A stretch of DNA of 59,979 bases from Lingula anatina (lineage: Eukaryota > Brachiopoda > Lingulata > Lingulida > Lingulidae). Shown here one piece after another: positions 11,801 through 23,800 of this stretch. The stretch covers positions 99,962-159,940 of the forward strand of contig NW_019775852.1 of NCBI RefSeq assembly GCF_001039355.2. The letters run 5' to 3'. Every line of letters begins with the position of its first letter. Position 1 is the first letter of the stretch. Made by a program: the position numbers and the translations under genes. The notes beneath the pieces are model-generated. The model was given only the letters and a program-made list of their open reading frames with translations. It did not search any database and was not told the DNA's origin.

Positions 11801-14800
11801 ATGTAACCTTTATAGTAGTGATCCTGCCAGAAAGATTTTATCTGCATGTGATCTCAATATTGTTTCAGGGTAATTGTGAGCAAGGTCAACTGTGTTCTGC
11901 ATCCCAGAGTGCCAAGAGAGCCCAGCTCGATGGAAATGCCATGTGCTGCACCAGCTCTCTGGGAATTCGTGCATTTAGCTTCAACAAATATATCAACGGC
12001 ACTCAGCAAATCACACGTTTTTGTGAATGCATGAATTGCTAAACATATCCTGTCTAATTACTTTCAACTCAAAAACCAACAAATGATTCTGAAATCATTT
12101 AGTAAAAAACTGAGCTGGATTCTGCTGGAGAAGTGATGAAAAACTTCACATCAGCCACAAGGAAAATCTCAACTTAACTCCTTTTCAAGGGCTGTTAATT
12201 CAGATTACACAACTAACCTTAACTTTACCACCTGTTCAGCTGTATTGGCAAGTGTTGCTCTTTGCTGCTCCAATACTTTCATCAAGTGTACAGTGAACCC
12301 TTTGCAGCGATCTAAATTTGCAACACCCAATTCCTGCAATGAAATTTGAAAACAAATTCCACTTGTTTAACTCAGTTCAATTTTGACCATGCAGCCTAAA
12401 AGTAAACCACATAAAACTGGCATTGTGGAGAATGTGAGTTGAATATAACAGAAAAGAAACATATTTGCTTTAAATATCAGGACTTACAATATATTCACAT
12501 ATGTTTTTTTTTGCAAATCTGTTTAACAGAGATTCTAAGAAAATCATTGAAATAACTGATATAGATGTAAACATAATTACCAGCAATTAAATTAATGCAA
12601 AAAATATTACCAGGTGTTTCTTTTTGGTTACTAGTATTCTTTCAAGTTGGCTTTAAAACCTACACACAGATATCCCATACCTGAGATGGAGTCTGTAGAG
12701 CAGTATGGAACAAAGCTCTCCTAGCAACACATCTATAAATGTATTTTTGGCAACCTGCCCAACTGAGAACAGTATCCGTATCACAACTAGAACAAAAACA
12801 AGCAAATACATGAGAAAGGTAATGCTTTGCTTGGGATGAATAACAACATGAAGAACTGTTGTGGTTTACCATCTTGTTTTCTATCTACATGAAAATTATA
12901 GTCTTACATCTTGAGGTTAACCAGAAACCACAAAGACTGACTTCTTGTAACAGAAGAATTTTCCAAAATGAATTTTTTTCTTATTTTTTAAAATTTTTAT
13001 TTTGTTTTTTTTTTTGGGGGGGGGAGGGGGTTATTTTATTTAAAAATAATAACTACACTCAAAGATGAGCAAGGAGTTGTACTTCATGTTTGATTTTTCC
13101 ATCCATTTAAAACTGAAATCCTTCTTCAAAGGAAAAAACCAAAACCTAACCTGCTCTCCACATCATTATCTAAAGCTACATCCAGGTCAAGAGGTTTGCT
13201 GTTCATGACACTGTCAACATCTGCAGGTGTCTGGAGCATGTTCAATCCTCTCCTGTAGGACAAACCTGCCAAAAAAAAAGAAACACATCTGAAACCACGT
13301 TTAAACCTGTGATTCTGTGAGGATCATCACAAAATGAAAGAAATGTGTAAAACGTGGAATTAGATAATGAGATTAAAATAAAAGATTTTCCAACATAAAC
13401 TCTGCAAATTTGCAGTACCTTCTTCTAGAAAAAAATATGAGTACATTTTAACCTTAAATCCAACATTTTGGAAAATGATATCTGTAATACTTTTCACTGT
13501 TCATTAACCAAGCAAACTTAGGGCAATATCTTCCAAATATATCAAATTCATTTATTTTATTTTATCTTATTTTTGCAAGTATTTTCCAAGTCTGATTTTT
13601 CATCCAAGCAATATTTTATAATACAAAGTCACTTACCAATGGTGGTGAGGTACTTAAATAAGTCAGCCAATGCCTTGCGTTTTCTTAGGTTGATGTTTTT
13701 GGCTTCCCTTTTTTGTTTCTCTTTATCATCTCCCTGCAATATTAACAACATGAAGATTAATTTTGATGCATCATTCACATCTTTTAAGAAATTTTTATTA
13801 AAATAATGAAAATTTTCTCAAATACCAAAGCTGTGAATAAAATTTCTATACTTATCTTTTCAAGCAACAAATAACAGATGAATATATAAAAAAAGATAAT
13901 TTATTGAGTGCACATTCTATGTATTAAATTTACTTTTCCATAAGCTTTTCATTATCACCTTTATTACATCCAAAACTTGTAATTCCTGAACAGTGCTGAC
14001 TATATCGCCTGAAAAAGATAAATAAACATGGTCAAATCTCATTTTTCAAAATATACACAGTAACATACCTGCAATATGCTCATATGAAAGATCCCTACTT
14101 TTTATATCATACACTTTTTCACATTCTCAACTATAAGTTATCTATGGACTTTAAAAAAATAAATCCTCAGTTCAAAACAATCAGGGAACACTCGTTCATA
14201 AAAGAACTTTTTATCAACATCCTGCCTACCAGTCAACTCATCCACAGCTTGAACCATGTCTCCATAGCAACTGCCTCTCATGGTCTTTCTGCACAACTTC
14301 CTCATTTTCTGATACATGGCAGGAAGCTTGGAGAACAAGTCTCTATCTTCAGTACCACCACTGTCCAAAAGTGAGGCCTCTTTCAGCCAAACCTAAATGG
14401 CAAGATAAAAATCTCAACAGTTACTGCTTTTTTCTTCTACCTTTTTCTGATCAAGTCTTCTATCCTTATCAAGAAAATATCAAAATCTGTGCCATGATGT
14501 CTCACTTCTGGGGAAAATATTATAAAATTACACTTCAAACTCACAATTTACAGCTGCATGTGTCAACAATTTTGAAACAAAAACCACAATTAGTACATAC
14601 CTTCAAAGTATCATCTGATATAAAGTGGTTTATAATGGGTTTCCTAACCACATCTGAGGGTGTCTTCTGCTCAACACTATCAGCAGTGTCAGTTAACAAC
14701 AGTCTCACTGGCTGGTGGACTACAGTCTGAAAATGATGCCAAATGTCACCTTTAATTTGGTTTATCAATCAGAAGGTTTTCAATTGTGTATACAATATAA

Positions 14801-17800
14801 ATAAAATTACCAGAAAGATTTTAAAAAAATATATTAGAAAAATTTGCAGGTTGCCAACCTCAAATTGTTTCCTGTATTTATGCAGAGTCCTGTGGGTCTT
14901 CTCTGCTGCCTGCTTCATTGCCCAAAAGTTGCTGTCATTCCATCTAGCAATCTTAACAAAACCCTGAAAAATACAGTAACAATAAAAAAAGTTTAGTGTT
15001 TTACTTTCTGACATCTTGAAGTTTCCAAGAACGTATCGAAAATGAGCATTAGCATTATGAACATTATCATTTGAAACTATTTATAGCAACTGCTGAGAAG
15101 TTTTTATCCTATTTTCAACTCTTTGTTAGTAATAACATGACACATACCTTGAGGTCTCTCTCAATAGGAGCCCTGAGCTGAGCCAGATGTCTTTCCACAT
15201 TAGGCAAGAATTGAGAGTAATACTGGTATACATTCCACAGCAGATTTAACACAAGCTCTATAATAAAAATCCATAAGTAAATACGGACCCGATTTTTACT
15301 TTCATGTCAAGCAAATTTATTATTATATGGCAACAGATTAATTTGCAATAAATTTATCTTAAAGACTTATTAATATATGTTCAAAACAAACATGCACTTA
15401 GTTTAGTTCAGAATCTGGTAGGATTTCATTCTAACATTCGATAACAAAAGCAATTTCAGTATATAAGTGTCTTGAGTGTTTAAGCAAAATATAGGGCAAT
15501 CATATCTGCTCCACCTTGCTGAGGAGTTCTGTCCATGTTAGCAACCTGGCAGTGGAAGGCATACAACAGGTTCAACCTGGCCTTGTAATCTCCAAGAATG
15601 CCTGATTCCAGGAACTGCTGCAGTGACTTTTGAAACTCAAATCCATCTTCTGTGCTTTGTTTCTAAAAATATTACAAATATAATCATTTTTCATAAAATG
15701 TGCTCAATGTGTCAACCCCTATTTAATATGAAAATTTCTGCATCTGAGAAATAAAAAAATGTTAAATACAGGCCTGTATTCTAGAAATCATATATGATAT
15801 AAAAATAATTAACTGTTTTATAAAAAAGAAAAGGAAAAAGAGCAATCAAGCTAGAGCAATTACACTACCTCTTCATCAGGACTCAGGAAGGCTTCAATAA
15901 GCTGGTAAATGTGAAACCACCATCTTGATGTCTTCTCCTCTACTTTCCACATCACTGTATGCAGGCAAGAACTCCAACATCTAAAACAAGATAAAAAAAA
16001 CACTGAAAGTTTTAAACTATTAAAACAAGTAAAAAAATTAACAGAGATCTGAAAAAATCTTAAACATGTAATCAAATACTTGATAAAATTTCTATTTCAT
16101 TAAAAGAAACAACAGAAAACAATCTAAATTTTACTTCAACTCCAGTTTCCTCCATTGTATGACAAGAGCTGTGACCTCTTCAATATGGCTTATCAGCGAA
16201 ACATGGCGGGCTGCATTGGACTCCCACTCCTAAAAACAGAGACAAATATTAATACACCAGTTACTGGGAGAGAATACTGTATCATCTATTCAGATCTCAC
16301 AATAGAAATGGAACAATTATGCTGAACCGGTCCCCCTTTCCACCTACAAAAACACTTCTACTTGCCTGTGCTTTCTGCAACAAGACTTCCAGTCCAGTTA
16401 CAAACTTCATCAGAGCACTGGTGACAGGGAAGGACAGTAGCCGGTCTATGACCAGCAGGATCTGAAAAAGTACAGTCACACCCGTAGTGTCCAGTAGCAG
16501 TGTATCTTAATAACCTGCCTCTTAATTGTCTACCTAATAAGGTACAATAGGTTAAAACGTGTATAGTGTAACTTTGTATCAACTAGAAAAAATGACAATG
16601 TCATCAAGTACTATGAAAGATCTGGACAGGTAGCAAGAACCAGAACCATTCACAAGGAGAAGCTTTAATACTTTTGGGCTTGACTGAGACAAAAAATACC
16701 TGTTTCAGTGTTGGATGGTCAGGCCAGTCCTTCAGCAGTGCTTTAACTCCAGCAGTAAACCTCTCTAGTACAGGCCTGCACTGGATGACCTCTGGGACAT
16801 TAGAGTTGTGATAGATATCATACGGTTTGTCAGCCCTGCTCACTAGTGGGTCTGCTTCCTGTAACAACGATGAAATCCTGTAGAAAAACTTCTAAAAGTA
16901 TGTTCAGTAATATACATCGAGCTTCTGTTTGGTACATGAAGATCTAATACAATTCGGGACGAAAAAGCAAGTGCTTACCATGAGAGAATCACCCTTAATT
17001 GTGGTTTGAAGATGACCACTGGCAAGTAAATGGGCTCCAATGAGATTCTGGTCAATACTGCCATCTGAAAATGAGTCAGATGCATTGTAAAATTCTAAAA
17101 CTTCTTTTTTAGTAAACAAAATCATATACAAGTTACATATATGTCATCAATTATCTTGTACTGTTTCCAAAACAAAATAGCATAAAATAAAACTTCCTCT
17201 TTCAAGATACTAAAGATAATGTCTTTATAAAATGCACAAAAACATAAACAAGTAGACCACTCACCCAAGGCTTTGCTGCTACTACAACACAGATCCTTAG
17301 CTGCTCTATAACCAGGCAACATGGCATCCACATAATTCACACTTTTCCTAGCATCTTTACGACGGTCAGGTAACCAGTCAGTAGTGGTGAGAGTGGAGAA
17401 CAAATAACTATGTAGTCTGCAGATTTCAGCCATTTCCTGCTCAGTGAGAGTTGTGTCAGTCACACCTGTGCTGTCAGCTTCATCAGATGGCTGCTGGGAT
17501 GTTTCCGGCTCCAGTTTACTTTCCAGAGTGAACCCAATACTGATGTCTTCAAAATCCTAAAATATGATTATGATAAAAGTAGAGCTAGGTGTAATTCATG
17601 CTTCAATTTGCAAACATTTGGGTTTTAACTGTGACTGTAACACATATTCTATGATAAATATGAGATGCATTTATGAATTAGTGCATTGATGGTCAAAAGT
17701 ACAGTAATTTAGAAACAATCCTCAAAAATATAATATAAATCAAAATAAAATACACCCAAAAACTGAACTCTTCATCATGATACTTACCTTATCAAACTGA

Positions 17801-20800
17801 GGGAATGACTGCTTAAAGTCCAGTTCTTCTCTCTCTTCCTCCGTCAGTTCATCACCATGAGATGTGGGCTTATACCTGTAAAGACTTGCTTCTTCCAGTT
17901 CCTTCTGTTTCTTTCTCTCTTCTGCTTCTCTCCATGATGTTACAAAATGGTGGAGAACCTTGGACAGTGCGTACAGTACTTTGCTGTCCAGCCATCCAGA
18001 CACCAGGGCATAGTTTTTAAGATGTAGCAAACAGCACTTCAGTAAGCTGATTAGAATAATAAAACAAACATTGGCTTGTACAAATGTAATTTAACATATT
18101 CAAGTAAGAATGCAACTTTCATTTCTTCATTATGACCTTGGGTATATTTTCATCAAGTCTTGTAACTAATCAAGTGAACAGAATTGTAGTTTGATTTGGA
18201 ATACTTTTGATACATTTTAATCAAAGAATAAATGGCACAAGCTGGATTTAATCTAACAATTTAACAATTCAACGTACAACCATGTCTTCAACTTACTTAG
18301 CCTGGAGATTAAGATTAGAAGCAGATTTATCATCAGTTGACCTATTTGACAGTGTCTGTACTACAGCCATGTTTGTGTCTTTCAGAAGATGCTGGGCCAC
18401 ATGGAGTGAACTTGGAAAGTGTTCAGTGACGAATGGGAAACTACAGAGGCTTAGAATAAGATTTTCTAAGTATGGTGTCTGGAAGAAGACATGAAAATAT
18501 ACGTAAGCATTTAGCTACAACTGACAAATACTTGGCAATCTGTATCAATACTCCAATGATACTATGTAAGTACAAATGTTCAAACTGAATCATCTTGCAA
18601 AACAAACACACACACTTATTCTCTTGGAAAATCATGTATACTAATATCCTTTAAAGTACAATCAAGAATACCTCTTGCAAATAAAAAACTCTGGACTTAT
18701 CTATAAATTAACTTACCTTCCAGTCAAGATGTGGGAACAATGTTATCCTATTCTCTTTCAAGTCAACCATGCCACACATCCTCCTCAGTCCAAATACCAC
18801 CTGGAATTAAATTGTATTCAATCAAAACTTTTAATTGACCAAGAATTAGATGTTAGAGAAACATTAAATGATATAATTAATCAAAGTTCCTAATTTCATA
18901 TAAATTATTGCACAAAGACAAGTTAATTGTAAGATGACACAGTAGAAATTGTTCATAATTTTTATAATTAATCACCTGAGCTACTCCCATTAGGAAGGGT
19001 CCCAGTAGGTCCCTGTACAATGGATACTGCTCCTCCATCCTATGCACAAAGTGCCAAGCGGTGGCTTGCCAAGCTCCCACTTCCCTCAGACATCTTTTCA
19101 TTTCTTGCAGTTCCTTGTCGGAAGACTGTGTGCTGCTCCAGCAGACCTGAAGCTTGTTCAACATGGAGGTGACCTTCTCTACTGAGCAGACGCTTTGTAG
19201 AAATTGCCTGACATCTTGGAGCAGGACTGGGAACTAACATACAATAACATAAACATATATGCAGAGCAACCATCAAATCAAGTGTAACTACAATCTTTCT
19301 CTTGTTTTCATAAAATGAACAACATGAAACTTGTCACTCTGAAGACTTGTGATCTATGTTCCTTATTCTTGAAAGCAATGGCAAAAAATATTATGCTGAT
19401 TCATGCCCTGTAATAGCTTCTAATCAAGAGGAAATGAGAAAATAATATCTTAAAACATACCTGTGAAGGAGTAGGTCTTGTGGCAATCCTCTCTCTTAAT
19501 TTATCTGCCTTGTTCCTCAGTAAGTCTCCTCTCTCAGCCAGATATCTTAACCTGGGATGTTGGTGTGCTACTGATTTCACATCCCATGATAAGCCGGTCT
19601 GCAGTTCATGGTTCCACTTTCTCACCCTCACCTCAGCGCCAATTTCATCAAGCTACAAGGAATGAAATACAATTTGTACATGGCTGGCTGCTATCTAGTT
19701 TGTTTCTAGATATAACATTTTTCACTAATTAAAAATAATAATACATTGGTAAAATGCAGTAATGTTATCTTTTGTCCAAGTAAATAGCATCAAACTACTT
19801 TTTCATTCTTGCTGCTAGATGCAAATTTTCAATTATGATAACATTATAATGTATTCATTTATGTATCATTGAAAACTCACCTCTTCTCCTATGTACTGTA
19901 ACTTAATGGCTTGCTTTTCTATGGGATCTACAGGTCCCTGGGGAGCCAATAGAAAAACTTGTAACAAGCCAACATAAGCCAGAGTGCAAGAACAGGAAAA
20001 CTCTTCATCTGAGTCCATGAATTGTGTGATAGCAGTATCAACGGCATTGCCACAATCCTGCATAAGATATGAATTTTTGGCGTGGACACTTCTCTCCTTC
20101 TCTACAACAAATCTTTTGGTATGATCTTCCACCAACTTCAAGACCGAGTCTGGCAAAACTTGTTGTGCATTCAACAGGTCCTTGATTGCAGACAATGCTG
20201 CTTTCTTGTTTATTTCTTTGATGTCATCCTTGAAAACTTCAAAAATGGCATCTTCAAGATAACTGTGGTGATCACCAGATGACAGAGAAGTCAAACACTT
20301 TAGAATCATCTTCAGTGAGGAGGTCAACCACTTGTTATCAAGACAACTGGAAAATGAAGAAAAGAAAAATATTGATTGCTGGTTTGAATATCTCTTTCAG
20401 TTTTGTAAATATAAACTTAGAAGTATAGAATCAAATTGGCAAATAATAAGTTAACTATGAAGATTGCTTATTCATTACTAATGCTACTCAAAATTTTTCT
20501 CTATGGAAACTAAATTATGAGTAATAAATTATGCCACAAGGCTATCCAATCTCTACGACACAGAAAAGTTCTTAGCTAGACGGGGCTAGGTAACTTTCTC
20601 AAAGGGCAAAAACAATCACAACTTTGTGAAATCTAAGACAGTTACGACATAATTTATCAACAGTATAAATGCTTATATGATGAGATATCTAATCCAATTT
20701 ACCATCTGTCCCAGTCCTCTGTGGCTACATTAGCTGCATGTACCCACAGCTGTCTGGAAAGTAACCTCATCTGGGCCACTTTCTCCTGAGACTGCCCAGC

Positions 20801-23800
20801 AGTGGCAGGAATCAATATGGCCGACATCTCGGTTCCACTGGCCCCTGGATGGCCCAGGTCATCCCCTAACACCAGTCTGAAGACAGAGAGGCTCAATGAT
20901 GGAGCACATGAGCTTCCGTGAGCCTGAAAGATATTTTTAAAACAGACCCTTAATAGTGAGATAAGGTCATTGAGAAATTGATATTTTAATATAGTCTAAT
21001 AATTTAAAGATGATTTTGCTGGTCTGTCTTTTAATTATCGACAAATTCAGAAAGACCAGGCATGAAATAACTAGTGAGTTACTGAATCTATATTCAAGAA
21101 CGGAGACCACAGAATGGGATGTTTATCCCCAGTTTTTGAGACCTGAAACAACTTAGTTTCCACCCTTCCTGGAAAGGATACTAGTCTATTGAAGCCACTT
21201 CTCAACACACTATGCTAATTTGAACCCACTTGTTAATCTGGGCAAAGAGAGACACACATAGGAATTATGCATAACAGCAACCATAGAACACAACAAAGAT
21301 TGGTAAAAAACACAATAAAAAGATGCAATAAAAGGCATGACAAATAGAAAAAGCAATCATTAAATTCAACTAGATTTGTTCAAAGCTTTTCAATCTGAGA
21401 TAATGAAGGTATTGAGCCTATAGTTCAATCACTGGCCTAACAATAACAAATTGTAAGTCCAGCTGCAATTTAAAGGTGTGAATCAAAATCAAGGAGGTTA
21501 AATCCTGCTCTGAGGAAAACTATCAAGTGAAAGATTTTACACATTGGGTCTTGTGAACACTGCTATTGCTGGGTATCTGTTCCAAGAGATTTCCAATTTG
21601 ACAAACTCTTGGAAATGACTAACAACCTGGTTTTAGTTTCTGTAGATATGCACATTCATTGCCAACTTTTCTTTATTCACTCACAGATATGGAAATTGGA
21701 CAACAGCAATCACATTGTGGTTATGTGAGGAAATGTGGGTGAACCATGCCCTGACCATTTCTTCAGTTCCTTTAATTTGGTAATGTTTTGATTCGATGAA
21801 AATAACCCTGTCAAATCTTATATGCTCTTACAACTGAGTCACAAAAGATGTAGGTGGAAGAATCCAGGGTATAGATGAAGAGAGAACATGTAAGGGCCTT
21901 TTGTCATTATCATTTAGACAAAAGGAGGTGTTTCTAAAGGAGATGGGGTAGTTGTAATTTGCTACAAAGAAGCAGAGGAATGAGCTGATTAATTACAGAG
22001 ACACTCGTTTCAGAAAATTGGGATACTCACGACCTGTCTAATTTCTGTCTCTTCAATATCAGCTCCAGCCCCTGACATCTGTATCAACCTCTGTACCATG
22101 TGATCAAAACTGGTCATCTTTTGCTTCATCAACTGCAGACACATTTGACTTCTTAATTCCAAGAACAAGTCATCCTGAAAAATTAATGATATGCCTAAAA
22201 CATTAAACCAAAATACTGGCCCTTATTCATGACTCAGGAACAGTGAAAAGAAACCTCCAAAGATAAACATTTTTCAGATGGTTAACTTAAATGCACTACC
22301 ATTTTATTACCTTTTGGCTTTCACGTAGAAACAGGGCATATGGTGCAATATGGTTGGCTTCCACTGGTAAAAATGTCAGGCAATATTCTATGAAGGTTTG
22401 TATTTCTCCTTTGTTCCCTCCAGTGGTCAAATTTAACAATATCTTCTGCTCCTGTAGGAGTTCAAAATACAAACACACTGGCCACATTGCTATCTTGGTG
22501 AGAAGACTGTCAGCTGTGAATGCCAATGGTTCCAGCGGTGTGTCCAATTCCATAGAGCTGGAGTGTGGAGTATATAAACTGTGCTTTGTCAATTCTACTT
22601 CCAGCTCTGCAATGGCTTTATTGAAAGTTTCTGAAAGAGAAATTGATGACTTTTGAGTATGTTTAATGTCTTAAAGCTGTTAATTTTTTTCCTGACCACT
22701 CATCTTTGCATTACCCTATCCACGGCAAAAATTGACAAAAAAAGAAAACACTTCCCACACAATAAAATAAATCACCAGTCTTCACAAATACTTCAGCTAT
22801 TATTTCAGAACAATCAATTCATCAATTCCTTGCATAAATCTCATTGCCAAGCAGATACCTAAATAGATAATAATATTTAGTTATTTCTATATTGCACATT
22901 TATTCATTCATGTCAGTAATTCCATAGCTTTGGTGCACATATTTTGAATGCTCGATAACCATAAAATTTGTAAACTTTAGTCTTAAAACAGAATGTTCTA
23001 AAAGTAAATGATTGAAAGTGGAACTTACCCAAATCAGCATCCTCGGATTGGCAATAAAGATCAGACATCAGCTGCACCAACTTATGCCTCACAGGTTCTC
23101 CATACTGGCACAGATAACAGGCAATCCTCTTCTCTTTTTCTCCCACATCTCCAAGTTGCACTCCTCCTGTGTTTAAACTGAGTGCTCTGCTTATGGCCTC
23201 CACAAACAACACAGCCCTTGCTGCTTCTTCAGATTTAAAAGGTCTAGGGCAGCCAAAGACCTTACTGATCTTCTGCTGGACTTTGCTGGCCTGGTTGTCC
23301 ATGCTTAGGATGTCATCTAGCCTTCCTGTCACAGCCTTTAATTCTGCTGGAATACTGAAAAACCAAAATACAGCCAACTTGTTGAAATTGAGAATGCTGA
23401 TNGGTCTTCTCTGCTGCCTGCTTCATTGCCCAAAAGTTGCTGTCATTCCATCTAGCAATCTTAACAAAACCCTGAAAAATACAGTAACAATAAAAAAAGT
23501 TTAGTGTTTTACTTTCTGACATCTTGAAGTTTCCAAGAACGTATCGAAAATGAGCATTAGCATTATGAACATTATCATTTGAAACTATTTATAGCAACTG
23601 CTGAGAAGTTTTTATCCTATTTTCAACTCTTTGTTAGTAATAACATGACACATACCTTGAGGTCTCTCTCAATAGGAGCCCTGAGCTGAGCCAGATGTCT
23701 TTCCACATTAGGCAAGAATTGAGAGTAATACTGGTATACATTCCACAGCAGATTTAACACAAGCTCTATAATAAAAATCCACAAGTAAATATGGACCCGA

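Larger units (their letters stand above)
9629..12217 (-). other. MDN1 intron hosting the secreted-protein gene
   Basis: The intron starts with donor GTTAGT (just left of 12218) and ends with a TTGCAG acceptor just right of 9628. Apart from the nested three-exon gene it is AT-rich sequence with a C-run near 10132-10144. No further exon was needed to keep the MDN1 frame (AG plus G gives Arg across the intron). Confidence 0.8.

Noticed and set aside
14084-14730. Plus-strand open frames of 96 and 119 codons
   Set aside because: They overlap MDN1 exons 14230-14392 and 14601-14726 in antisense and have no motif or start context.
22291-22656. Open frame of 121 codons on the plus strand (also at 30775-31140)
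   Set aside because: It is the antisense of MDN1 exon 22311-22630, which has clear splice sites and protein continuity on the minus strand.
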